Assembly: GCF_002080045.1 (NCBI RefSeq)
Contig: NZ_MUIN01000002.1
Coordinates: 464,127-528,126 of the forward strand
DNA from: Pseudomonas sp. Bc-h
GTDB lineage: Bacteria; Pseudomonadota; Gammaproteobacteria; Pseudomonadales; Pseudomonadaceae
Direction of reading: 5' to 3'
DNA length: 64,000 nt
Position 1 is the stretch's first letter. The number at the start of each line of letters is the position of its first letter. The notes under the pieces were generated by a model. It saw only the letters and a list, made by a program, of their open reading frames with translations. It ran no database searches and was not told where the DNA came from. Both the position numbers and the translations under genes were made by a program. Positions 57,807 to 64,000 of this stretch are shown here, one piece after another.

Positions 57807-59708
57807 TCAGGCAAGCGCCTGGGTGATCTCCCCGAGAATGGCCGGGTCGTCAATGGTCGCGGGGATTGTGTAGGCCTCGCCATCGGCAATCTTGCGCAAC
57901 ACCGCACGCAAGGTCTTGCCCGAACGGGTCTTGGGCAAGCGCTTGACCACCACCACCCGGTTGAAGCACGCCAACGCGCCGATTCGCTCGCGCACCAGCG
58001 CCACCAGCTCGCGCCTGATCTCGTCCTTGTCCTGCTGAACGCCGTCCTTGAACACCACCAGCGCCAGCGGCACCTGACCTTTTATTTCATCGTGGACACC
58101 AATGACCGCGCTCTCCGCCACGGCCGGATGCTGACCGACCAGATCTTCCATTTCCCCGGTGGAGAGTCGATGGCCGGAGACGTTAATCACGTCGTCGGTG
58201 CGGCCCATGATGTAAACGAAACCTTCATCGTCCACATAGCCGCCGTCGCCGGTGTTGTAGTAACCGGGAAATACCTGCAGATACGCCTGCAGATAACGCG
58301 AATGATCGCCCCACAACGTCTGGCTGCAACCCGGCGGCAACGGCAGGGCAATGACGATGGAACCCTGTTCGCCGGGTTTGAGCAGACGCCCCTCTTCGTC
58401 CATCACCTGAACCGCATAACCCGGCACCGAGCGATTGCTCGAGCCCGGCGCGGGGCGATGGCCCTCAAGGCCCAGACACGGCGCTGTCACCGGCCAGCCG
58501 GTCTCGGTCTGCCACCAATGGTCCAGCACGGGTTTGCCCGTCAGGTCTTCGAGCCACTGGTGAGTGCTGGAATCGAGTTTTTCTCCCGCCAGGAACAACT
58601 GCCGGATCGAGCTCAGATCCCGGCCCTCCAGCAGCAGCCCTTCAGGATCTTCCTTGCGAATCGCGCGCATGGCGGTGGGCGCACAGAACAGCGCATTGAC
58701 CCCGTATTGCTCGACGATACGCCAATAGGCGCCGGCATCAGGGGTCCGAATCGGTTTGCCTTCGTAGAACACCGTGGTGCATCCGGCCATCAACGGGCCA
58801 TAGACAATCAGCGTATGCCCCACGACCCAGCCCACGTCAGAGATTCCCCACCAGACATCCCCCGGGTGCATGCCGTACACCTGATTCATGGTGTAGAGCA
58901 TCGCCACCGCATGACCGCCGTTTTCGCGCACGATGCCTTTGGGCTTGCCGGTGGTGCCTGAGGTATAGAGGATGTAAAGCGGGTCGAGGCTTGAGACGGC
59001 GACCGGATCAACGGGCTCGACCCCTTCCAGCGACGAATGCCAGTCAAGGTCGCGCCCCTCTACGAGAGTCCCCGGTGATTGCGGACGTTGCCAGAGCAGC
59101 ACGTGTTCGGGTTGAAACTTCGCCAGCTGCAGAGCCTTGTCGACCAAGGGTTTGTACGGGATGACCCGGTCGAACTCCAGACCGCAGGAGGCAGTGAGCA
59201 ACAATTTCGGCTTCAGGTCGTCGATACGCAACGCCAGCTCATGAGGCGCAAAACCGCCGAACACCACTGAATGCATGGCGCCAATCCGCGCGCAGGCGAG
59301 CATGGCCATGGCCGCTTGCGGAATCATCGGCATGTAGATGATGACGCCGTCGCCCTTCTCCACCCCCAACTGCCGCAACAGACCGGCGAGCCGGGCCACT
59401 TCGTCGCGCAACCGGTTGAAGGTGTAAGACACTTGCTGATCGCTGACCGGCGAATCGTAGACAAGGGCGAGTTGTTCGCCACGGCCGAGTTCGATCTGAC
59501 GATCAAGCGCCAGGTAACAGCTGTTGAGCTGCCCGTCGGCGAACCAGCGCTGAGTCCCGTCGGGCAGGGTTTCCAAGGTCTGCCTGGGCACTTGGTACCA
59601 GGCGACCTGCTGCGCCTGCTCGGCCCAGTACGCCTGAGGATCGGCGATGGAACGCTGATGATGGTGCTCGTAGTGCGCGCTGGCGGGCGCGCCTTTTTTG
59701 TCATTCAT
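57807..59708 (-). CDS. prpE: Propionyl-CoA synthetase PrpE
   Basis: An adenylate-forming acyl-CoA ligase of 633 aa (PrpE/ACSS3 type) that activates propionate. Motifs: the AMP loop YTSGTTGKPKGIVRENGG (about 245-262), TETGWPVT, and the C-terminal catalytic Lys in KTRSGKTLRAVLR (about 594). The length and the KGIVRENGGHAV region are characteristic of PrpE rather than acetyl-CoA synthetase. It has no prp neighbours, so it is a stand-alone copy that may also act on other short-chain acids. Confidence 0.92.
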   Translation of the reverse strand: MNDKKGAPASAHYEHHHQRSIADPQAYWAEQAQQVAWYQVPRQTLETLPDGTQRWFADGQLNSCYLALDRQIELGRGEQLALVYDSPVSDQQVSYTFNRLRDEVARLAGLLRQLGVEKGDGVIIYMPMIPQAAMAMLACARIGAMHSVVFGGFAPHELALRIDDLKPKLLLTASCGLEFDRVIPYKPLVDKALQLAKFQPEHVLLWQRPQSPGTLVEGRDLDWHSSLEGVEPVDPVAVSSLDPLYILYTSGTTGKPKGIVRENGGHAVAMLYTMNQVYGMHPGDVWWGISDVGWVVGHTLIVYGPLMAGCTTVFYEGKPIRTPDAGAYWRIVEQYGVNALFCAPTAMRAIRKEDPEGLLLEGRDLSSIRQLFLAGEKLDSSTHQWLEDLTGKPVLDHWWQTETGWPVTAPCLGLEGHRPAPGSSNRSVPGYAVQVMDEEGRLLKPGEQGSIVIALPLPPGCSQTLWGDHSRYLQAYLQVFPGYYNTGDGGYVDDEGFVYIMGRTDDVINVSGHRLSTGEMEDLVGQHPAVAESAVIGVHDEIKGQVPLALVVFKDGVQQDKDEIRRELVALVRERIGALACFNRVVVVKRLPKTRSGKTLRAVLRKIADGEAYTIPATIDDPAILGEITQALA

Positions 59709-59790
59709 CCGTGGATCCCTGTGATTGTTTTTATGAGGGCTGACAACACAGGAATGAAATTAGCAGAAGCTCAAGGGCCTGCGCAGTCCC

Positions 59791-59860
59791 TGGTAGCAGA
59801 CCGTTTTGCAGGCGGTAGCGGTTTCGCAGACCCCACCGCCGTCAAGCCGCGCTGCTTCAG
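59791..59860. repeat. Dispersed GC-rich repeat
   Basis: TGGTAGCAGACCGTTTTGCAGG paired with CCGCCGTCAAGCCGCGCTGC near 59840-59855. Same family as 33762, 37913, 45774 and 63125. It lies in the gap between prpE and the MFS gene. Confidence 0.5.
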
Positions 59861-59873
59861 AGTAAAGCCTGAT

Positions 59874-61079
59874 TCAGGCGGCGTTGGTCCGGGAGCCCCG
59901 CTGCACCAGCAACCCGCCCAGCGCCAGCAGTGCCAGGACCACCACGACCGAGCCATAGACGTTGGTGGTGACGATCAACCCTTCGGTTTTCACCGCCAGC
60001 CCGGCCACCAGCGACGGCACGCAGAACGCCAGATAACTGAGCACCAGAAAGGTCGACATCAAACCTGCCCGCTCATGGGCGTGAGCCAGCGGCAGCAACA
60101 GCCGCAGCGCCCCGAGAAAGCTCGCGCCAAAACCGATGCCCGCCACCACCGCGCCGGTGAAGAACAGCCAGAGCCAGCCCAGGTTCACCGCCAGCAGCAC
60201 CACGCAGACGCCAACCGCAAGAAAACTGCAGCCCACCAGCAACGCTAACTGTGGCGCCTTGAGCCGCAGATTCATGATCGAAATCGCCCCGCTGATGGTC
60301 AGCGCTGCCACCGCCAGACCGCCATTGAGCACGGATTTCGAACCGGTCGCCGCCGCGAGCAGAGAAGGTGCCAATGACAGAAAGAAACCGCCCAGCGCCC
60401 AGGCGGCGATGTCCGCCGGCAATACCAGCATCAGGGTGCTGCGTGCGCGCTGAGGGACAAGCAGCGCAGGTTTGAGGGTTTTCAGCACGCCCGGTTGCGG
60501 CGTCACGGTTTCCTGCACGCGCAGCAGGTAGAGCATCTGAAACACGAACGCCGCCAGCAGCAGAAAATACGCCAGCAACAGCGGCATCGGCGCAAACTCC
60601 ACCAGTGCGCTGGTGCCCAGTGCGCCGAGGGCCATGCCGAACATGGGTGTGATGCTGTTGATCAACGGCCCCTGGTTCTGATCGGTATCGAGCATCGCCG
60701 CGCCCAGCGCGCTGGTGGCGATGCCGGTGGCAATCCCCTGCAGCACACGCGCCGCGATCAACCAAGTGACGTCAGTGGCAGCGATGAACAGCAACATGGA
60801 GAGAATCTCCAGCACCAGCGCCACGAAAATCACCGGGCGCCGTCCGAGATAGTCAGACAGCGAGCCGAACACCAGCAAGGTCGCGAGAAGACTCAGGGCG
60901 TAAACGGCAAAAATCAGCGTCAGCAGCGCCGACGAAAAGCCCCACGCCTGTTGGTACACGTGATAAAGCGGGGTCGGGGCGCTAGACGCTGCGAAAAAGC
61001 AAAGCATCACGAACGCGAGGTACCCAAGGTGACCCCGGCCCCGACTATCGACTTGCGGGTTCTGCAAAGAATCAGACAC
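59874..61079 (-). CDS. MFS transporter
   Basis: A drug/solute transporter of 401 aa with about twelve helices. The MFS loop motif FGSLSDYLGRRPVIF lies after helix 2 (about 62-76). I chose the GTG at 61079, which follows GGGAGAG at a good distance; the longer ATG frame lacks such a site and would add 86 hydrophilic residues. It diverges from a TetR regulator 106 bases away, the usual arrangement for an efflux pump and its repressor. The substrate is unknown. Confidence 0.9.
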   Translation of the reverse strand: MSDSLQNPQVDSRGRGHLGYLAFVMLCFFAASSAPTPLYHVYQQAWGFSSALLTLIFAVYALSLLATLLVFGSLSDYLGRRPVIFVALVLEILSMLLFIAATDVTWLIAARVLQGIATGIATSALGAAMLDTDQNQGPLINSITPMFGMALGALGTSALVEFAPMPLLLAYFLLLAAFVFQMLYLLRVQETVTPQPGVLKTLKPALLVPQRARSTLMLVLPADIAAWALGGFFLSLAPSLLAAATGSKSVLNGGLAVAALTISGAISIMNLRLKAPQLALLVGCSFLAVGVCVVLLAVNLGWLWLFFTGAVVAGIGFGASFLGALRLLLPLAHAHERAGLMSTFLVLSYLAFCVPSLVAGLAVKTEGLIVTTNVYGSVVVVLALLALGGLLVQRGSRTNAA

Positions 61080-61151
61080 GAGTACACTCTCCCGGAAAAG
61101 CACGCCACAAAAGCTACGAATTAGCGTTAGAGAGTGTGCGAGCAGAATCCG

Positions 61152-61176
61152 CTTAAAGCAAATACTTTGTGTTAAG
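61152..61176 (+). promoter_or_regulatory. Candidate TetR operator
   Basis: A nested inverted repeat, CTTAA-N15-TTAAG (61152-61176) enclosing AAAG-N6-CTTT (61155-61168), lies just before the TetR start in the divergent MFS/TetR gap. Its symmetry and position suit autorepression and control of the MFS gene. Confidence 0.45.
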
Positions 61177-61185
61177 GTCCGCTCC

Positions 61186-61734
61186 ATGGCTATCAAAGAA
61201 GGCATTCGTACCGGCGGCCGCAGTGCCCGGGTGCAGACATCGATCCACGCGGCAGTGCGCGATCTGCTCCAGGAACAGGAGCGCTCCGCATTGAGCGTTC
61301 CCATGATCGCGGCACGGGCAGGCGTCACGCCGTCCACGATCTATCGTCGCTGGGGCGACCTCACCTCATTGCTGGCCGACGCCGCCGTGGAGCGTCTGCG
61401 CCCGGACGAACCGGTGGATTGCGGCAACCTGCGCGACGATCTGCGCACGTGGGTCGAGGTTTATCTTGAAGAAACCAACTCTGCTCCCGGCCGGGAAATG
61501 ATGCGCGACGTGGTCGCCAGCAGCGCAACGCTGTGCTCGGGCAAGTGCCTGAACATCGTCCGCGATCAGTTGCAGATCATCATCGACCGCGCCCAGGCCC
61601 GCGGCGAGCGCAGCCCTTGCGCCGATGAACTGGTCGACGCCGTCGTCGCGCCGATGGTTTATCGCATTCTCTACGCCGAATCGGCGCCTACCCTCGAACG
61701 CATGCATCAATTGCTCGATCGTTGCTTGGGGTGA
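61186..61734 (+). CDS. TetR-family repressor
   Basis: A regulator of 182 aa with helix-turn-helix SVPMIAARAGVTPSTIYRRW (about 37-56) and a helical ligand domain. It is divergent from the MFS transporter gene and is probably its repressor. The ligand is unknown. The CTTAA-N15-TTAAG inverted repeat in the gap is a candidate operator. Confidence 0.92.
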   Translation: MAIKEGIRTGGRSARVQTSIHAAVRDLLQEQERSALSVPMIAARAGVTPSTIYRRWGDLTSLLADAAVERLRPDEPVDCGNLRDDLRTWVEVYLEETNSAPGREMMRDVVASSATLCSGKCLNIVRDQLQIIIDRAQARGERSPCADELVDAVVAPMVYRILYAESAPTLERMHQLLDRCLG

Positions 61735-61795
61735 GCACAAGCGCCCGCCGACTGGTTATCATGGCGGGCCTTTCACCACCGGTGTTTCTTCCCCT

Positions 61796-63097
61796 ATGCA
61801 CACTCTTGCAGACCTGCGCGCCGGCAAGCTGGCGGGCCTCCAGCGGCTTACCCTCAGTTGCGATCTCGCGGAGTTTCCCGTCGAGATTTTCAGCCTCAGC
61901 GATACGCTGGAAGTCCTGGACCTGAGCGGCAATCGGCTGACCGACCTGCCCGCTGACCTGCACCGGCTCAAACACCTGAAGATCCTCTTCTGCTCCAACA
62001 ACCCGTTCACTCGACTGCCCGAAGCGCTGGGGCAATGCGAGGAGCTTTTCTTCGTCGGCTTCAAAGCCTGCAAAATCGCCGAAGTGTCCCCTCGCGCCTT
62101 GCCGCCGAAGCTGCGTTCGCTGGTCCTGACCGATAACTGCATCGAGGCTCTTCCCGATGAACTGGGCCAGCGCCAATACCTGCAAAAACTGATGCTGGCA
62201 GGCAATCGTCTGCAAAGCCTGCCCGAGTCTCTGGCGGCCTGCCAGCGCCTTGAGTTAGTGCGCATTTCGGCCAACGATATCCGCCAGTTGCCGCACTGGT
62301 TGCTGAAGATGCCAGCGCTAGCCTGGCTGGCGTTCGCGGGCAATCCGCTGAACGACATCCATACCGAAACGCCGATCCGGCAGATTCCCTGGTCGCAACT
62401 GACGCTGCATCAGGTACTGGGCGAAGGCGCTTCCGGGGTGATCCAGCAAGGCCAATGGGCTGACGAACACGGGACGCTGCAAGAGGTTGCGGTCAAGCGC
62501 TACAAGGGCGATCTGACCAGCGACGGCTCGCCGCTGAACGAGATGGCGGCGTGCATCGCAGCGGGTAAACATCGGAACCTGATTCCCATAGAGGGCCAGA
62601 TCGTTGGTCATCCGCAGGCAGCGCGTGGCTTGGTAATGCAGTTGATATCGCCGACGTTCATCACCCTTGCCCGTCCGCCAAGCCTGGAATCCTGCACCCG
62701 CGATGTCTACATCGGCACACGGCTGAGCCCGGCCACGGTCAAGCGAATGGCGTCGGGAATCGCCTCGGCGTGCCGTCATCTGCACGCGCGGGGTATCAAT
62801 CACGGAGACCTGTACGCCCACAATATTCTCTGGGAAGAAACCGGCGAGAGTCTTCTGGGAGATTTCGGCGCAGCGGCGTTTTACCCCGACGAAGAGACAG
62901 GACAGATCTTACAGCGCATCGAAGTACGCGCTTTCGGCATTCTGCTAGGGGAGCTGCTGGCGTGCTGCGAGGGGGATGAAGGTGAAACCGCGGCGTTGCG
63001 CGAGTTGCAGACACGTTGTGTGCAGGGAGATGTAGCGAGCCGTCCGGGTTTTGCCGAAATCGAACAACGGCTCGCCGCGGATGGCATATCAGGCTGA
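61796..63097 (+). CDS. Leucine-rich-repeat protein kinase
   Basis: A fusion of 433 aa. About seven leucine-rich repeats (about 10-185; LEVLDLSGNRLTDLPADL and similar, with Asn and Leu at fixed positions) are followed by a kinase domain: Gly loop GEGASGVI (about 208), VAVKRYKG Lys, catalytic HGDLYAHN (about 336) and GDFGAAAF (about 355). The active-site Asp, Asn and DFG are intact. No membrane segment or signal peptide is present, so it acts in the cytosol. The start at MHTLADLRAG skips a 57-codon extension into the TetR gene. Role and substrate are unknown. Confidence 0.9.
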   Translation: MHTLADLRAGKLAGLQRLTLSCDLAEFPVEIFSLSDTLEVLDLSGNRLTDLPADLHRLKHLKILFCSNNPFTRLPEALGQCEELFFVGFKACKIAEVSPRALPPKLRSLVLTDNCIEALPDELGQRQYLQKLMLAGNRLQSLPESLAACQRLELVRISANDIRQLPHWLLKMPALAWLAFAGNPLNDIHTETPIRQIPWSQLTLHQVLGEGASGVIQQGQWADEHGTLQEVAVKRYKGDLTSDGSPLNEMAACIAAGKHRNLIPIEGQIVGHPQAARGLVMQLISPTFITLARPPSLESCTRDVYIGTRLSPATVKRMASGIASACRHLHARGINHGDLYAHNILWEETGESLLGDFGAAAFYPDEETGQILQRIEVRAFGILLGELLACCEGDEGETAALRELQTRCVQGDVASRPGFAEIEQRLAADGISG

Positions 63098-63124
63098 GCA
63101 GCTGAATGCAGCCTGCACACAGGA

Positions 63125-63194
63125 CTGTAGCAGCACGGCTTGCCGGCGGTGGCGACTTTGAATTCGCAAGCGCCGGCGAGCCGTGCTACTGCAG
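63125..63194. repeat. Dispersed repeat with long inverted arms
   Basis: The arms at 63125-63148 and 63171-63194 pair over 22 of 24 positions (CTGTAGCAGCACGGCTTGCC type) around a 22-base loop. It lies between two convergent genes and could be a bidirectional terminator. It is the best-preserved copy of the family in this window. Confidence 0.7.
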
Positions 63195-63210
63195 GACCGA
63201 ATCAGGCTGA

Positions 63211-63912
63211 TTAGCCCGCCAGCCCTACATAGACGTTCTGCACGTCATCGTGGCTGTCGATCGCTTCCAGGAAGGCCTCGACTTCCGCCATCTGCTCGTC
63301 GCTCAGGCCTTCCACCGGGTTTTTCGGGCGGAAGCCGATCTTCGCCGACTCCACGGTAAAGCCGAACTCCGGCAGCGCCTTGCAGACGGCGTCCAGATCG
63401 GTCGGTTCGGTGTAGAACACGGTCACCCCCTCATCGCCAGCCTCGACATCCTGCGCCCCAGCCTCGATGGCTGCCTCTTCAGGGTCGGTCTTGCCGTCGC
63501 CAGCTGCTTCGATCATGCCCAGATGGTCGAAGTCCCAGGTGATCGAGCCCGCTGCGCCCATCTGGCCCTTGCGGAACAACACACGGACTTCGGCGACGGT
63601 GCGGTTGACGTTGTCGGTCAGGCACTCGACGATCACCGGCACCTTGTGCGGCGCGAAACCCTCGTAGGTCACTTTCTCGAAATGCACGTGCTCGCCGGTC
63701 AGACCCGCGCCCTTCTTGATCGCCCGCTCCAGGGTTTCGCGGGGCATGGAGGCTTTTTTCGCCTGCTCGACCACCAGACGCAGGCGAGCGTTCATTTCGG
63801 GATCAGCGCCGGAACGCGCGGCAATCATGATTTCCTTGGACAGCTTGCCGAAAATCCGCCCTTTGGCGTTGGCTGCTGCTTCTTTGTGTTTGACCTTCCA
63901 CTGTGCGCCCAT
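63211..63912 (-). CDS. YebC/PmpR-family protein (YeeN-like paralogue)
   Basis: A protein of 233 aa with the three-domain YebC fold ([26 protein letters not shown], and acidic C-terminal stretches). The family has been described as a DNA-binding regulator and more recently linked to ribosomes at polyproline stalls. The N-terminus [18 protein letters not shown] differs from canonical YebC, which sits beside ruvC, so this is the second, YeeN-like member. The C-terminus is at 63211, and the ATG has normal context. It converges with the kinase gene. Confidence 0.88.
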   Translation of the reverse strand: MGAQWKVKHKEAAANAKGRIFGKLSKEIMIAARSGADPEMNARLRLVVEQAKKASMPRETLERAIKKGAGLTGEHVHFEKVTYEGFAPHKVPVIVECLTDNVNRTVAEVRVLFRKGQMGAAGSITWDFDHLGMIEAAGDGKTDPEEAAIEAGAQDVEAGDEGVTVFYTEPTDLDAVCKALPEFGFTVESAKIGFRPKNPVEGLSDEQMAEVEAFLEAIDSHDDVQNVYVGLAG

Positions 63913-64000
63913 GATTGCTCTCTTGTTCCGATGGCGATAAATCGTCGTTGTCGCCCCGACGTGGCGCGCCGGGACGCTGACGATGAATGCTGAAAATGGT

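Overview
This window is chromosomal DNA from a Pseudomonas species, most likely of the fluorescens/syringae lineage. The evidence is high GC with strong codon bias, a complete muxABC-opmB efflux operon, the liu leucine/isovalerate genes, a TreS-maltokinase/GlgE/GlgB locus, DUF3203, MocR and LysR regulators, Pseudomonas-type REP elements, and two small RNAs recognised from their sequence and promoters (a PrrF-type and a CrcY/CrcX-type RNA). There are no rRNA or tRNA genes, phage, insertion sequences or CRISPR arrays. The species assignment is inference.

Layout. 1-664: non-coding, packed with hairpin repeats. 665-8273 (minus): glgB, treS-pep2 and glgE, a trehalose/maltose to alpha-glucan pathway with an AlgU-like promoter upstream. 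8.6-14.5 kb: a proline-rich miniprotein, an MgtC-like membrane protein, a DUF3203 protein, a MocR regulator, an SDR, and an MHYT-GGDEF-EAL cyclic-di-GMP protein. 14.6-23.6 kb (minus): muxA-muxB-muxC-opmB, with all four genes joined by ATGA overlaps. 23.9-26.5 kb: tpx, and a divergent LysR/aldo-keto reductase pair. 26.6-32.0 kb (minus): tamA-tamB. 32.1-37.8 kb: an acetyltransferase, exonuclease III, a PstS-like/OmpA fusion behind a triple Pho box, and an acyl-CoA dehydrogenase with a divergent LysR regulator.

38.0-45.8 kb is the leucine/isovalerate catabolic block. liuR-liuE comes first, then a sigma54-driven CrcY/CrcX-type RNA, then liuABCD. A 16-bp LiuR palindrome lies in front of each coding unit, so carbon-catabolite control and the pathway it may influence are interleaved. 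46.3-50.5 kb: an indolepyruvate ferredoxin oxidoreductase with a divergent Lrp/AsnC regulator. 50.5-51.5 kb: a Fur-box PrrF-type sRNA followed by an unusual 179-aa protein that fuses an ECF sigma region 4 to a FecR-type cytoplasmic domain, also behind a Fur-like box.

51.6-64 kb: a cytosolic M14 carboxypeptidase; a catalase-related peroxidase with cytochrome b561, divergent from an ECF sigma/anti-sigma pair, with mirror-image promoters GGAATAA-N14-CGTC on both strands; an uncharacterised 532-aa protein behind a near-consensus sigma28 (FliA) promoter; a propionyl-CoA synthetase; a divergent MFS/TetR pair; a leucine-rich-repeat protein kinase; and a YebC-family paralogue. The most promising leads are the self-contained ECF/catalase regulon, the sigma4-FecR fusion, the sigma28-linked unknown protein, and the CrcY-type RNA inserted in the liu locus.
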